Below, one piece after another: positions 17,901 to 27,091 of a DNA stretch of 64,000 nucleotides (positions are counted from its first letter, which is position 1; each line of letters begins with the position of its first letter). The notes under the pieces are model-generated. The model ran no database searches. It was not told where the DNA came from and saw nothing but the letters and a program-made list of their open reading frames with translations. Source of the stretch: JACTOJ01 sp032335695 (GTDB taxonomy: Bacteria; Bacillota; Clostridia; Clostridiales; Clostridiaceae); NCBI RefSeq assembly GCF_032335695.1, contig NZ_JACTOJ010000004.1, positions 62,001 through 126,000 on the forward strand, given 5' to 3'. The position numbers and the translations under genes are program-made.

Positions 17901-18587
17901 CCCTGTCTGTATGCATAAAAGAATATCATGAGATTTGTAATCTTCTCTGTTTATATAGTGAACATCATTTGTAGCCACCAAGGGGGCTTCTATTTCCTTG
18001 GAAAGCTCTATGAGCTTCTCATTTACCTTAAGCTGATCCTCTACATTGTGATCCTGCAGCTCTAAATAGAAATCTTCCTTAAATACAGACTTGTAAAAAA
18101 GAGCAGCTTCCTTAGCTTTGTCATATTCTTCATTGAGAAGATGTGACTGCACTTCTCCTCCAAGGCAGGCGCTTAGGGCTACAAGTCCTTCACTGTTATT
18201 TTTCAAAAATTCATGGTCTATTCTAGGCTTATAGTAAAACCCTTCTATGGAGGCTGTAGAAACTATCTTCATCAGATTGTTATAGCCAGTTTCGTTTTTC
18301 ACCAGCAGAACTAAGTGGTAAGTACGGTTGTCCTTATCCTGTAGCTTTAAGTGCATATCCTTAGGGACAATATATATTTCGCAGCCTATTATAGGCTTTA
18401 TTCCAGCTTCCTTAGCTGCTTTGTAAAAATCAACACAGCCATACATGACACCATGGTCTGTAATCGCTATGGAACTCATTCCAAGCTCTTTTGCTTTAGC
18501 TATCAGGGGCTTTATCTTACCTGAGCCATCTAGCAGGCTATATTCTGTATGCACATGAAGATGCACAAAATCCTTTGTATCCATCAT
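14976..18587 (-). CDS. dnaE: DNA polymerase III alpha subunit, DnaE type
   Basis: The 1203-residue replicative polymerase begins with the PHP domain (FVHLHVHTEYSLLDG, AITDHGVMYG). The catalytic palm carries GPGRGSAAGS and PDIDSDF, and there is an OB-fold region around GDGSRVILGGIISAV in the C-terminal third. There is no inserted 3'-5' exonuclease domain, which separates it from PolC. The first two codons are both ATG; the second (18584) is better placed behind AAAGGGG. Probably the first gene upstream of pfkA-pyk, but separated from them by terminator-like repeats. Confidence 0.97.
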   Translation of the reverse strand: MMDTKDFVHLHVHTEYSLLDGSGKIKPLIAKAKELGMSSIAITDHGVMYGCVDFYKAAKEAGIKPIIGCEIYIVPKDMHLKLQDKDNRTYHLVLLVKNETGYNNLMKIVSTASIEGFYYKPRIDHEFLKNNSEGLVALSACLGGEVQSHLLNEEYDKAKEAALFYKSVFKEDFYLELQDHNVEDQLKVNEKLIELSKEIEAPLVATNDVHYINREDYKSHDILLCIQTGKTVDEEDRMRYPSDQFYLKDAEEMHYLFSYIPEALENTVKIAEKCNFDYEFHKSKLPKFPLPEGVEPYEYLVENCFRGLIGLYEVFTPLRQKQINIEEIIQFSQGIKEAKDLVDRLQYELGVIKQMGYVDYFLIVWDFIRFSMENNIPTGPGRGSAAGSIVAYTLGITKIDPIKYSLIFERFLNPERVSMPDIDSDFCYEGRQRVIDYVVEKYGENNVSQIITFGTMAARMCIRDVGRAMNYSYSETDKIAKMIPTMLGITIEKALDINPDLKAAYDEDERVKQLIDVSKALEGLPRHSSTHAAGVVIASQPLVEYVPLQRNEEMIVTQFTMGTLEELGLLKMDFLGLRTLTVMRDTIDFIRENRGIEVNLDKLGFEDKEVYKMIGEGKTVGVFQLESAGMTNFMKELKPDSLEDIIAGISLYRPGPMAEIPKYIENKRFPDKIKYLTPELEAVLGVSNGVMIYQEQAMEIVRELAGYSMGRSDLVRRAMSKKKHKVMEEERKNFIHGIVDKNGKVEVPGCVRNGISEDIANKIFDQMIDFASYAFNKSHAAAYAVIAYQTAYLAKYYPAEYIAAMLNSVMGISEKVSYYIRFAESLGIQVLPPDINESHAKFTVKNETIIRFGLAAIKNTGVAVINSIVKCREEKGKFTSLYDFCDKIELSTVSKRVLESLIKAGALDGFKVFRSQLLAVYERILDGMTNEKKRNIDGQLSMFGSFDSTASGNKLFEADIKYPDIKEFEKKHMLAMEKEMTGLYISGHPLEEYEQALKLQTSAKTIDILEAAKISTTLEDEDNNFILEEPSRRDEKDIGDGSRVILGGIISAVSRKFTRNNDRMAFITLEDLYGSIEVIVFPKTMERVSMFIEEDGMVLINGRVSIKEDEAPRIICEGIRPLENLKISNLYIAIEDEKTLRNIYGEIKKLLLKFKGTTPVFLCTKRERLKNRMNREYWVNIDTDVLEILKREFGEQNIKLIDN

Positions 18588-18626
18588 ACCACCCCTTTCT
18601 TATGATATTTATTGGCCTTGCTTTAT

Positions 18627-18650
18627 ATCAGTGCTTATTTTTACACTGAT
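18627..18650 (-). terminator. Hairpin between the CBS-domain gene and dnaE
   Basis: ATCAGTG (18627-18633) and CACTGAT (18644-18650) form a 7-bp stem with a 10-nt T-rich loop in the 114-nt gap. The T-run after the stem is weak, so this is a tentative call. Confidence 0.4.
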
Positions 18651-18701
18651 TTAAAACATAGCCTATTTATTAAAGGTGCAGTGCTTTTCATGATTGGTAA
18701 A

Positions 18702-20006
18702 TTACTTTTTTATTACCCTAGCAGATAATAAAGCCTTTCCAATCTGGCTTCCATTTTTATCAGCCATATCTATTTCCACCTTGCAAAAACTTCTTCCTGT
18801 ATCCATTATTTTAGCATATATGTCAATCTCATTATCCACTTGGACAGGTCTCATAAAATAAGTACTTATGCTGTCCACTGATATATTTATATTGTTCTTT
18901 TGTCTTAGAGTCACCAAGCCTATAGTGGACAAGAGCATGTTAAGAGAACTCCAGGATGCGGTACCGATAGTATCCAGCATCTGTGGAATTATTCTGCCAT
19001 AAAAATGAACCACTCCATTTTGCATTTCATACTCGAAATTCTTGAGTATAACATCCTCTAAGGTATCGCTTACCTGAGGCTGCCTCGAAGCATATTGCAG
19101 GGCTTTTATAACATCATGCCGAGTAATTATTCCTATCAATTTCTTGCCCTCTACCACTGGACATATTTCTATAGATTCCCATCCCATTATGTGAGCCGCA
19201 TATGCCACTGTAGTTTTTGCATTTACCGTGATGACCGATTTGCTCATCAGCTTACCAATAGGATCCTCTATAGAATAATCTATAGGCAGATCTTTAAGGG
19301 TTATTATTCCTACCACTTTATTTTCGCTGTCAACTACTGGATATCTTTCATGCTTGGTTTTATCCATTACTTCTTTCCAATCCGCTACAGTATCATTTAC
19401 TGATAGAGTCACTGGATTGTTTTTCATAATATCTTCCACTAAAATTATATCTTTTTTTATGAGGCTTTCTGATATAGCCTTATTGATCATTGTAGCTATG
19501 GTAAAGGTATCATAGCTTGAAGAAATTATAGGAAGACATTTTTCATTAGCTAATTTTCTTATTCTATCAGAGCAGGTAAAGCCTCCGCTTATGAGCACAG
19601 CGGATTCATTGTTAAGAGCTAATTCCTGTGCCTCTTCTCGGTTACCTACTATAAGCATACAATTAGGATTTATATACTTTTCCATAGCTTCTAAAGTCAT
19701 TGCCCCTATGACAAATTTATTTAAAGTCTTGTATACTCCTTCTTTTCCTCCAAGTATAGTACCATCTACTATATTTACTACTTCTGCATAGGTAAGCGTC
19801 TCTATACTCTTCTTTTCAACCTTCTCAATTCTAACAGTTCCTACCCTTGGAATGGTTGATACTATTCCTAAAGCTTCGCAATCCTTTATAGCTCTATAGG
19901 CTGTACCTTCACTAACTCCTAGCTCTGACGCCATACTTCTTACAGAAATCTTATATCCCACCTCTAAGGATAGTATATGTTTTATTATCTCTTCATGCTT
20001 TGACAT
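18702..20006 (-). CDS. YtoI-like regulator: HTH, DRTGG, CBS pair and hotdog domains
   Basis: The 434-residue protein has a winged-HTH (SVRSMASELGVSEGTAYRAI, near residues 22-41) and a DRTGG domain (LTYAEVVNIVDGTILGG to about 185). A CBS pair with MKNNPVTLSVND and GIITRHDVIKAL follows to about residue 310. A C-terminal hotdog (thioesterase-like) domain has FYGRIIPQMLDTIG and YFMRPVQVDNEI. This order matches B. subtilis YtoI. CBS pairs usually bind adenosyl ligands, so it may sense an adenine nucleotide or acyl-CoA, but this is family-level inference. It lies 9 nt after whiA, likely in one operon. Confidence 0.85.
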   Translation of the reverse strand: MSKHEEIIKHILSLEVGYKISVRSMASELGVSEGTAYRAIKDCEALGIVSTIPRVGTVRIEKVEKKSIETLTYAEVVNIVDGTILGGKEGVYKTLNKFVIGAMTLEAMEKYINPNCMLIVGNREEAQELALNNESAVLISGGFTCSDRIRKLANEKCLPIISSSYDTFTIATMINKAISESLIKKDIILVEDIMKNNPVTLSVNDTVADWKEVMDKTKHERYPVVDSENKVVGIITLKDLPIDYSIEDPIGKLMSKSVITVNAKTTVAYAAHIMGWESIEICPVVEGKKLIGIITRHDVIKALQYASRQPQVSDTLEDVILKNFEYEMQNGVVHFYGRIIPQMLDTIGTASWSSLNMLLSTIGLVTLRQKNNINISVDSISTYFMRPVQVDNEIDIYAKIMDTGRSFCKVEIDMADKNGSQIGKALLSARVIKK

Positions 20007-20015
20007 ATAAGTGCC

Positions 20016-20966
20016 CTACCTTTCTTCCTTCCTAAGCTCATCCGCTATCTTTTCTATCCTTCTAAGCCTATGGTTTACTCCGGATTTTCCCACTGGAGGA
20101 TCAAGCATCTCTCCTAATTCCTTCAAGGATTCATCGGGATAATTCAGCCTAAGCTCTGCGATTTCTCTAAGATTTTTAGGCAGCCTTCCAAGACCAATTT
20201 CACTCTGTATAAGCTTTATGCTTTCCACCTGCCTGACTGCTGCATTTACAGTCTTGCTAAGATTAGCTGTTTCACAGTTTACAAGCCTATTAACATTGTT
20301 TCTCATTTCTTTCATTATTCTTATATTCTCTACTTCTAAAAGTGAGCTGTGGGCTCCTATTATGTTAAGGAGATCTACTATCTGCTCACCTTCTTTTATA
20401 TATATAATAAAGCTGCTCTTTCTCTGTATTACCTTTGAGGCCAAGCCAAAAGAATTTATCATTTCACTAAGAGCCTTAGCATAATCAAAGTCGTGAGTAA
20501 CGAATTCTAAATGATAGGTCTTTTCTGGATTGCTTATGCTTCCGCCGCCCAAAAATGCACCTCTTATATAATACTTTTTAGTTTCTTCCGTTGAAACTAT
20601 GCTTTCCCTTATGCCATAGTCAAAAGCTATCACATTCTCATCCTTAAGTATTCCTACTTTTTTAAGAAAGTCTTTAACATGCATATCTTCAGTTATCATA
20701 ACCATGTATATATTATTTTTTTTAAGGGAATTGCTCCTTTTTACCATCAGCCTGCTGTGAATATTAAAATAGCTCTTTAAAAGCTTAAATATCATTCTTG
20801 CAATAGTGGCATTTTCAGTGGTTATCCTGAAATTTATATTATTATTTCCCACTAAAGATAAGGTTCCGCTTACCTTCATTATACCTGCTATTACTGCTGT
20901 GGCCTCTTCTAAGGACATTTCCATATTTCTGCAAACTTCTTCTTTAACTTTTGATGAAAATGACAT
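20016..20966 (-). CDS. whiA: WhiA-family DNA-binding protein
   Basis: The 316-residue protein has an N-terminal LAGLIDADG-like part and the C-terminal WhiA HTH (LPKNLREIAELRLNYPDESL, ending in GKSGVNHRLRRI). WhiA links cell division and chromosome segregation in Gram-positive bacteria. It lies 10 nt after yvcK in the conserved rapZ-yvcK-whiA cluster. Confidence 0.95.
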   Translation of the reverse strand: MSFSSKVKEEVCRNMEMSLEEATAVIAGIMKVSGTLSLVGNNNINFRITTENATIARMIFKLLKSYFNIHSRLMVKRSNSLKKNNIYMVMITEDMHVKDFLKKVGILKDENVIAFDYGIRESIVSTEETKKYYIRGAFLGGGSISNPEKTYHLEFVTHDFDYAKALSEMINSFGLASKVIQRKSSFIIYIKEGEQIVDLLNIIGAHSSLLEVENIRIMKEMRNNVNRLVNCETANLSKTVNAAVRQVESIKLIQSEIGLGRLPKNLREIAELRLNYPDESLKELGEMLDPPVGKSGVNHRLRRIEKIADELRKEER

Positions 20967-20976
20967 ATTAATTCTC

Positions 20977-22314
20977 CTAATTAGCTTGATTTTTGTTTTG
21001 CTTTAATCTCTCAGATAAATAGAAATACTCTATTATCTTTCTCTTATCATAGAATAATTTCTTTTCCATTATGGTTTCAACTAATATAGATGCTAATTTT
21101 TCAGCATCATGTCTTATAAGGTCCTTATTAACTTTCACAAAGTCTCCTTCTACCAAGTTGACTCCAAGTTTTCTTAATCTTTCCTTATCTATATTAACCA
21201 GATTTGAACCCTGCTTCTTATATATTTCAGAAAGCTTTTTATCTATCCTTCCTGCATTTGCTATAACACAGTTTACTATTTCACCGTTTACATGCCTGTT
21301 TATGGCGTTTATATGCTCAGCCACATCGTAATTATCACTTTCTCCAGGCTGAGTCATAATATTGCATATATATATCTTAAAAGCATCAGATTTTTTTATT
21401 GCTGCGGATATATCCTTAACCAATAGATTAGGAATTATGCTAGTATATAAGCTTCCTGGCCCAAATACTATGGCGTCTGCCTCTTCTATTGCATTTATTG
21501 CCTCTTCCAAAGCCTTAGCATTTTCTGGTTCTATAAATAGTCTTTCAATAGGACTATTTTGTGCTACTGCTTCTTCTGGAATATTAGATTCACCAGAAAC
21601 CTCATTACCATTTTTAAGTTTTGCTTTAAGTATCACATTGTCAAGAGTAACCGGCATAACCTTTCCTGTAACCGCAAGTACGGAACTAACCTTTTGTACG
21701 GCTTCCTCAAAGTTTGAAGATATTCCATCCATAGCAGCTAAGAATAAGTTTCCAAAGCTTTGATTCTTAAGCCTTCCATCTTTGAACCTATACTGAAGTA
21801 ATTCTTCCATGAGCGGTTCAGTATCAGAAAGTGCTAATATGCAGTTTCTAATATCTCCTGGGGGCAATATTCCTAAATCTTCTCTAAGGTCTCCTGAACC
21901 TCCGCCATCATCTGCTACAGTAACTATAGCTGTTATATTAGAGGTGTAGTACTTAAGACCTCTTAACATGGTGGAGAGTCCTGTACCACCGCCTATTACA
22001 ACTATCTTAGGTCCTTTTACCAAAAGTCTTTTTTCATATATTAAGCTTTCCAAGTTTCTAGAATCTAATCGGATATTTATATATCCTTTGTTTATTAATG
22101 CTATTATTGACTTCATTCCTTGCCCAATCGCTAAATATATTACGAATATACCTAGGAAAACTAAATAAAGCCAAAATAATTTATACAAAAAGTAAAAGGT
22201 AGGATTCCTAGAATACTCCATTATTCCAAAAACTATAAAAAGCACCCCCATAGTTCCTAGAAAAATCCACCTCTTAAGTCTAACACCAGGTCTTAGCCAA
22301 TCCCTAAATTTCAT
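20977..22314 (-). CDS. yvcK: YvcK/CofD-like protein (gluconeogenesis and morphology factor)
   Basis: The 445-residue protein has two N-terminal membrane segments (about residues 17-60), then the CofD-like core: VVIGGGTGLSTMLRGL, VTVADDGGGSGDLRE, PPGDIRNCILAL, and FGPGSLYTSIIPNL. YvcK binds UDP-sugars and supports peptidoglycan synthesis on gluconeogenic carbon. The membrane-anchored N-terminus is typical of clostridial versions. The start overlaps rapZ by 4 nt, so the two are co-translated. Confidence 0.93.
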   Translation of the reverse strand: MKFRDWLRPGVRLKRWIFLGTMGVLFIVFGIMEYSRNPTFYFLYKLFWLYLVFLGIFVIYLAIGQGMKSIIALINKGYINIRLDSRNLESLIYEKRLLVKGPKIVVIGGGTGLSTMLRGLKYYTSNITAIVTVADDGGGSGDLREDLGILPPGDIRNCILALSDTEPLMEELLQYRFKDGRLKNQSFGNLFLAAMDGISSNFEEAVQKVSSVLAVTGKVMPVTLDNVILKAKLKNGNEVSGESNIPEEAVAQNSPIERLFIEPENAKALEEAINAIEEADAIVFGPGSLYTSIIPNLLVKDISAAIKKSDAFKIYICNIMTQPGESDNYDVAEHINAINRHVNGEIVNCVIANAGRIDKKLSEIYKKQGSNLVNIDKERLRKLGVNLVEGDFVKVNKDLIRHDAEKLASILVETIMEKKLFYDKRKIIEYFYLSERLKQNKNQAN

Positions 22315-23195
22315 AGTTTTCTAACACCCCTATTTACATCTTCACTAATATCTCTATGTTCTATGTTGACTTTATGTCCCTGCTTTATAAGCTTTTCATA
22401 GATTTCATTGGCTATAGCCACGGATCTATGTCTTCCCCCTGTACAGCCTATAGAAATTATCAGCTGTCTTTTTCCTTCCTTAATATAATTTGGAATTAAG
22501 AACTTAAGCATATCTTCTAACCTGCCAACAAATGCTTTGGTAACTTCATTGGAAAGTACATATTCCTGAACAGGCTTATCAAGACCTGAAAAAGGTTTGA
22601 GTTCTGGAATATAGAATGGGTTCGGAACAAATCTAACATCGAAAACCAAATCTGAATCCACCGGAATTCCATATTTAAATCCAAAAGACAGCACAGTTAT
22701 CATAAGTTCAACCTCTGACTGCCCTTCCTCTCCATATATATCCGTGATTTTCTGCCTTAAATCCCAAATAGAAAGCTTGCTGGTATCTATTATATTATCA
22801 GCTCTGTTTCTAAGCTCGCTTAGTTTATTTCTCTCTAGGGATATCCCCTGCAAAACTCTCCCATCTGGGGCTAAAGGATGCTTTCTTCTAGATTCCTTAT
22901 ATCTTTTTATCAGTACTTCATCATTAGCATCTAGATATAATATCTCATACTGATACTCTTGTTTCTCCAATTCTTTGAGACTTTCAAACAGGGCATCAAA
23001 GAATAATCCCCCTCTTATATCCATCACTAATGCTATCTTATCTATTTTTCCATCTGTCTGATAACACACTTCTCCAAACTTAGGTATGAGCGTTGGCGGC
23101 AAATTATCAACACAGAAATATCCTATATCTTCTAAACTTCTCATAGCTTGAGTTTTACCTGCTCCAGATAATCCAGTTACAATTACAAATCTCAT
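22311..23195 (-). CDS. rapZ: RapZ-family RNase adapter / nucleotide-binding protein
   Basis: The 294-residue P-loop protein has Walker A GLSGAGKTQAM at residues 8-18 and a C-terminal RapZ domain with SIGCTGGRHRSVAI. In E. coli RapZ binds small RNAs and senses GlcN6P; the role of Gram-positive orthologs (YvcJ) is less clear. It is the first gene of the rapZ-yvcK-whiA cluster. Confidence 0.94.
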   Translation of the reverse strand: MRFVIVTGLSGAGKTQAMRSLEDIGYFCVDNLPPTLIPKFGEVCYQTDGKIDKIALVMDIRGGLFFDALFESLKELEKQEYQYEILYLDANDEVLIKRYKESRRKHPLAPDGRVLQGISLERNKLSELRNRADNIIDTSKLSIWDLRQKITDIYGEEGQSEVELMITVLSFGFKYGIPVDSDLVFDVRFVPNPFYIPELKPFSGLDKPVQEYVLSNEVTKAFVGRLEDMLKFLIPNYIKEGKRQLIISIGCTGGRHRSVAIANEIYEKLIKQGHKVNIEHRDISEDVNRGVRKL

Positions 23196-23492
23196 AATGC
23201 CCTCCCGTATTCCTTATTCTGCACTCAATAATACTAATATTACTGCACCTATTATATCACTGTTATACATTCTGTTTTAACACAGCTATTTATTTTTATT
23301 ATAACACAAATGCTTTATCACATACAATCTCATTAAATCTTGGCTAGCAAAATAGACCATGTCTTTTCATAAACAATATGCACATCATTGGTTATAAATC
23401 ACTCAAAATAATACATTTACTTATCAATCCAGCTGACTCATAATTGTCTAGTAACGCAAAGCATATAAATTAATAAAAGGGAGGGGAATCCT

Positions 23493-25217
23493 TTGATAAA
23501 AAAATTCATGTGGAAATACTTGAAGCCGCACAAATGGATGCTTATACTCGGACTAGTTCTGGTAACTATTTCATCAGCACTTAATATGGTAGTTCCTTGG
23601 CTCTCAGGAATAATTGTAGATCAGGTTATAGTAAAGGGACAAACTGGAAAGCTCATTCCATATATAATTGTTATGATAGTTGTTACTCTGGTAAGATCAG
23701 CAATAAGATATGGCTTCCAGATAGATTTTGAAAGCATATCTCAAAGAACAATATTTAAAGTAAGAAGTGAGATGTATAATAAACTTCAATTTTTAGATGT
23801 AGACTATTTTGATAAAAATAGAACCGGCGATATTATGACCAAGCTTACTGGCGATATGGATACCTTGAGGCATTTCATAGCCTGGGTAATATACATGATA
23901 TATGAAAACTCCTTGATTTTTATATTCGGGCTTGGAATTATGTTCTATATTAATTATAAATTTGCCTTTGCCGTATTCTTGTTCACTATTCCTGTTGCAT
24001 ATTTCGCTAGAAAATTGACTGTAGAAGTAAAACCTACCTTCAAAAAAATCAGAGCTCAGTTTTCAAGACTTAATACTGTAGCAGAAGAAAACATAAGCGG
24101 TAATAGAGTAGTAAAAGCTTTTGCCAAAGAAGACTTCGAGATGGAAAAGTTTGAAAAGGCTAATGCAAAATTTAAGCAGAGAAATCTAGAGTCTGCTGCT
24201 GTATGGTCAAAATATCTTCCTACTTTGGAATTTCTATCAGGTATGCTTAACATTGTTACTATCTTAGTTGGAGGAATTCTTGTAATAAAAAACATGATGA
24301 GTGTAGGGCAGTTGGTTACTTTTAACTCTCTTATTTTCTCTGTTAATAACCCCTTAAGAATGTCCGGCTGGCTAATAAATGACTGCCAAAGATTTACCAC
24401 TTCTGCAGAGAAAATTCTTGAATTGCTTCTGGTAAACCCAGATATAAAGAATGCTCCTAATGCTTTAGATGTGGAGAAGCTTACTGGTGATATAGAATTT
24501 AAGGACGTCAATTTCAGTTATGATGGTGAAAAAATTCTTGAGAATATAAATCTTAAGGTAAAGGCTGGAGAAACCATAGGTATAGTTGGTGCCACAGGTT
24601 CTGGTAAAACTTCTATCATAAATCTTTTATGCAGATTCTATGATTGCAGCAGCGGAGGTATTTATATAGGCGGAACTAACATAAAGAATATAAATCTTCA
24701 GTGCCTTAGAAGAAATATCGGTGCAGCAATGCAGGACATATTCTTGTTTTCAGATACTATTGAAGGAAATATAGCTTACGGAGTTCCAGAAACTTCTATT
24801 GAAACTGTAAAGGATTCCGCTGAAAAAGCTCAGGCTGCAGATTTTATAAAGGATCTGGAAGATGCATATGATACCATCATAGGTGAACGTGGAGTTGGTC
24901 TTTCCGGTGGGCAGAAGCAGAGAATTTCTCTTGCCAGAGCCTTGATAAAGGATCCTTCAATTCTGATTTTGGATGATACAACTTCCGCCGTAGATATGGA
25001 AACTGAGCATGAAATACAAACTATGCTTAATAAATATAAAAATAACAGAACAACCTTTATAATAGCTCACAGAATATCTTCTGTTAAGAAAGCCAACAAA
25101 ATTATAGTTATGGATAATGGCCGTATAGTTGAAGAAGGAACTCATGATGAGTTGGTTGCCAATAAAGGCTATTACTACGAGGTATTTAAAAATCAATATG
25201 GGAGCGAGGTGATATAA
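23493..25217 (+). CDS. ABC exporter half-transporter A (degenerate catalytic site)
   Basis: The 574-residue protein has an ABC-exporter membrane domain (about 1-310, six segments) and an NBD with Walker A GATGSGKTS, signature LSGGQKQR and Walker B ILILDDTTSAVD. The catalytic Glu is Asp, as in the non-catalytic half of heterodimeric exporters such as BmrC/LmrC. The start is TTG 23493, fixed by GGGAGGGG about 6 nt upstream; the next ATG (23508) is too far from it. It is directly followed by its partner. Confidence 0.92.
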   Translation: MIKKFMWKYLKPHKWMLILGLVLVTISSALNMVVPWLSGIIVDQVIVKGQTGKLIPYIIVMIVVTLVRSAIRYGFQIDFESISQRTIFKVRSEMYNKLQFLDVDYFDKNRTGDIMTKLTGDMDTLRHFIAWVIYMIYENSLIFIFGLGIMFYINYKFAFAVFLFTIPVAYFARKLTVEVKPTFKKIRAQFSRLNTVAEENISGNRVVKAFAKEDFEMEKFEKANAKFKQRNLESAAVWSKYLPTLEFLSGMLNIVTILVGGILVIKNMMSVGQLVTFNSLIFSVNNPLRMSGWLINDCQRFTTSAEKILELLLVNPDIKNAPNALDVEKLTGDIEFKDVNFSYDGEKILENINLKVKAGETIGIVGATGSGKTSIINLLCRFYDCSSGGIYIGGTNIKNINLQCLRRNIGAAMQDIFLFSDTIEGNIAYGVPETSIETVKDSAEKAQAADFIKDLEDAYDTIIGERGVGLSGGQKQRISLARALIKDPSILILDDTTSAVDMETEHEIQTMLNKYKNNRTTFIIAHRISSVKKANKIIVMDNGRIVEEGTHDELVANKGYYYEVFKNQYGSEVI

Positions 25218-26993
25218 ATGGCAAGAAATAAGTATGATGTGGATGAAGAACTAGAACGTGGTTTTAATTTCCAATATCTTAAAAGGGTTTTTAAATATTT
25301 AGTTCCTTATAAGAAAGAGATGATTTTCACTCTGATTATAATGCTTTTATCCTCCGTAGCTGGACTAACTGGTCCTTACTTGGTTAAAATAGCTTTAGAT
25401 AATCAAATACCTAATAAAGATGTTAAAGGATTAATTATTGTTGCAGTAATATTTCTATTAACTCAAGTTATTAATTTAGTGTGCTTGAAGATTAAGATAA
25501 AAAAGATGAATTATGTTGGTCAAAATGTCATCTTTAATCTTAGAAAAGATTTATTTGAGCATCTTCAAAAATTACCTTTTACCTATTACGACAGCAGACC
25601 TCATGGAAAGATTCTTGTTAGGGTGGTTAACTATGTAAACAGCCTTAGCGACCTTCTATCTACGGGTATCATAAACCTTTTTACAGATACTTTTTCTCTA
25701 TTTGTAATAATAGGCTTTATGCTGGTTATAAATGTTAGGCTTACAATAATAACTTTACTAGGACTTCCTGTATTAATATTTGCCACTTTTCTTATTAAAA
25801 CTGCTCAAAGAAAGGCCTGGCAAATACTTAGTAACAAGTCTTCCAATTTAAATGCCTACATACATGAATCTATCTGTGGAATGAAGGTAACTCAAAGCTT
25901 TGCAAGAGAAAAAACTAATTCTGAAATCTTTTATAACTTGAATGAAAGCTATAGAAAATCTTGGATGAGATGCGTAGAAATTCAATTTTTAATGGGACCT
26001 TTTGTTGATAATATATCTTCCTTGGTTTCCGCAGCTATTTATATACTAGGAATCAAATGGATTGGAGGCAGCATATCCGTTGGTGTGCTTGTTGCTTTCA
26101 TAGGATATATAGGCAGATTCTGGACTCCTATTTCAAATATAGCTAATACCTACAATGACATAATTAATGGTATGGCTTATTTAGAGAGAATATTTGAAAC
26201 TCTTGATGAGGAGCCGACTGTGAAGGATATACCTAATGCTTCAACAATGCCCGAGATAAAAGGTGATCTAGAATTTAAGAAGGTTAATTTTTCTTATGAT
26301 GAAGGTCACAGAATACTAAAGGATGTATCTTTCAAGGTTCCCGCTGGAAGCTCTATAGCATTGGTTGGACCTACTGGAGCTGGTAAAACTACTATAATAA
26401 ACCTTATCAGCAGGTTCTATAACATAGATGATGGAGCTGTCTTGATTGACGGAACCGATATAAGTAAGGTTACTCTAAACTCCTTGAGAAAGCAAATGGG
26501 TGTTATGCTTCAGGATTCCTTTATTTTCTCAGGTACGGTAATGGACAATATAAGATATGGAAATCTTACAGCTTCAGATGATGAAGTTATTGCAGCGGCT
26601 AAAATAGTCCGAGCTCATGACTTCATAAAATCTCTTGATAATGGATATAACACCATAGTTAATGAAAGAGGTACCATGTTCTCAGCAGGTCAGAGACAAT
26701 TGATAGCCTTTGCAAGAGCTCTTTTGGCTAATCCTGCTATATTAATACTTGATGAAGCTACCTCAAGTATAGATACAAATACAGAAATTCTGCTTCAACA
26801 GGGTCTTCAAGAACTTTTGAAGAATAGAACTTCCTTTATAATAGCTCACAGGCTATCTACAATCAAGAACTCAACCAGAATCATGTATATTGATAAAGGT
26901 ACTATTGTGGAAGCTGGTTCCCACGATGAGCTTATGGAATTAAAAGGCGAATATTACAATTTATATCAATCTCAATTTAAGTATTTAGCTTAA
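25218..26993 (+). CDS. ABC exporter half-transporter B (catalytic site intact)
   Basis: The 591-residue partner begins on the base after the stop of gene A. It has an exporter membrane domain, Walker A GPTGAGKTT, an unusual signature FSAGQRQ, and Walker B ILILDEATSSID with the catalytic Glu. The pair resembles BmrCD/LmrCD-type multidrug or lipid exporters. Both lie on the plus strand between murB and rapZ, which are minus-strand core genes. Confidence 0.92.
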   Translation: MARNKYDVDEELERGFNFQYLKRVFKYLVPYKKEMIFTLIIMLLSSVAGLTGPYLVKIALDNQIPNKDVKGLIIVAVIFLLTQVINLVCLKIKIKKMNYVGQNVIFNLRKDLFEHLQKLPFTYYDSRPHGKILVRVVNYVNSLSDLLSTGIINLFTDTFSLFVIIGFMLVINVRLTIITLLGLPVLIFATFLIKTAQRKAWQILSNKSSNLNAYIHESICGMKVTQSFAREKTNSEIFYNLNESYRKSWMRCVEIQFLMGPFVDNISSLVSAAIYILGIKWIGGSISVGVLVAFIGYIGRFWTPISNIANTYNDIINGMAYLERIFETLDEEPTVKDIPNASTMPEIKGDLEFKKVNFSYDEGHRILKDVSFKVPAGSSIALVGPTGAGKTTIINLISRFYNIDDGAVLIDGTDISKVTLNSLRKQMGVMLQDSFIFSGTVMDNIRYGNLTASDDEVIAAAKIVRAHDFIKSLDNGYNTIVNERGTMFSAGQRQLIAFARALLANPAILILDEATSSIDTNTEILLQQGLQELLKNRTSFIIAHRLSTIKNSTRIMYIDKGTIVEAGSHDELMELKGEYYNLYQSQFKYLA

Positions 26994-27024
26994 TTAGGGG
27001 CACCTCAAGTTGCCATCACATTTA

Positions 27025-27070
27025 GTCACAAAAAATAGTAGATGAAATTTCATCTACTATTTTTTGTGAC
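27025..27070. repeat. 46-bp perfect palindrome (MITE-like), copy 1
   Basis: Each 23-nt arm starts GTCACAAAAAATAGTAGATG and the two arms are exact complements with no loop. It lies between the convergent ABC exporter and murB genes, where it could also act as a terminator. The arm matches the outer ends of the IS at 38174-39560. Confidence 0.85.
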
Positions 27071-27091
27071 ATAAGGCAGATGCAGCATCCA

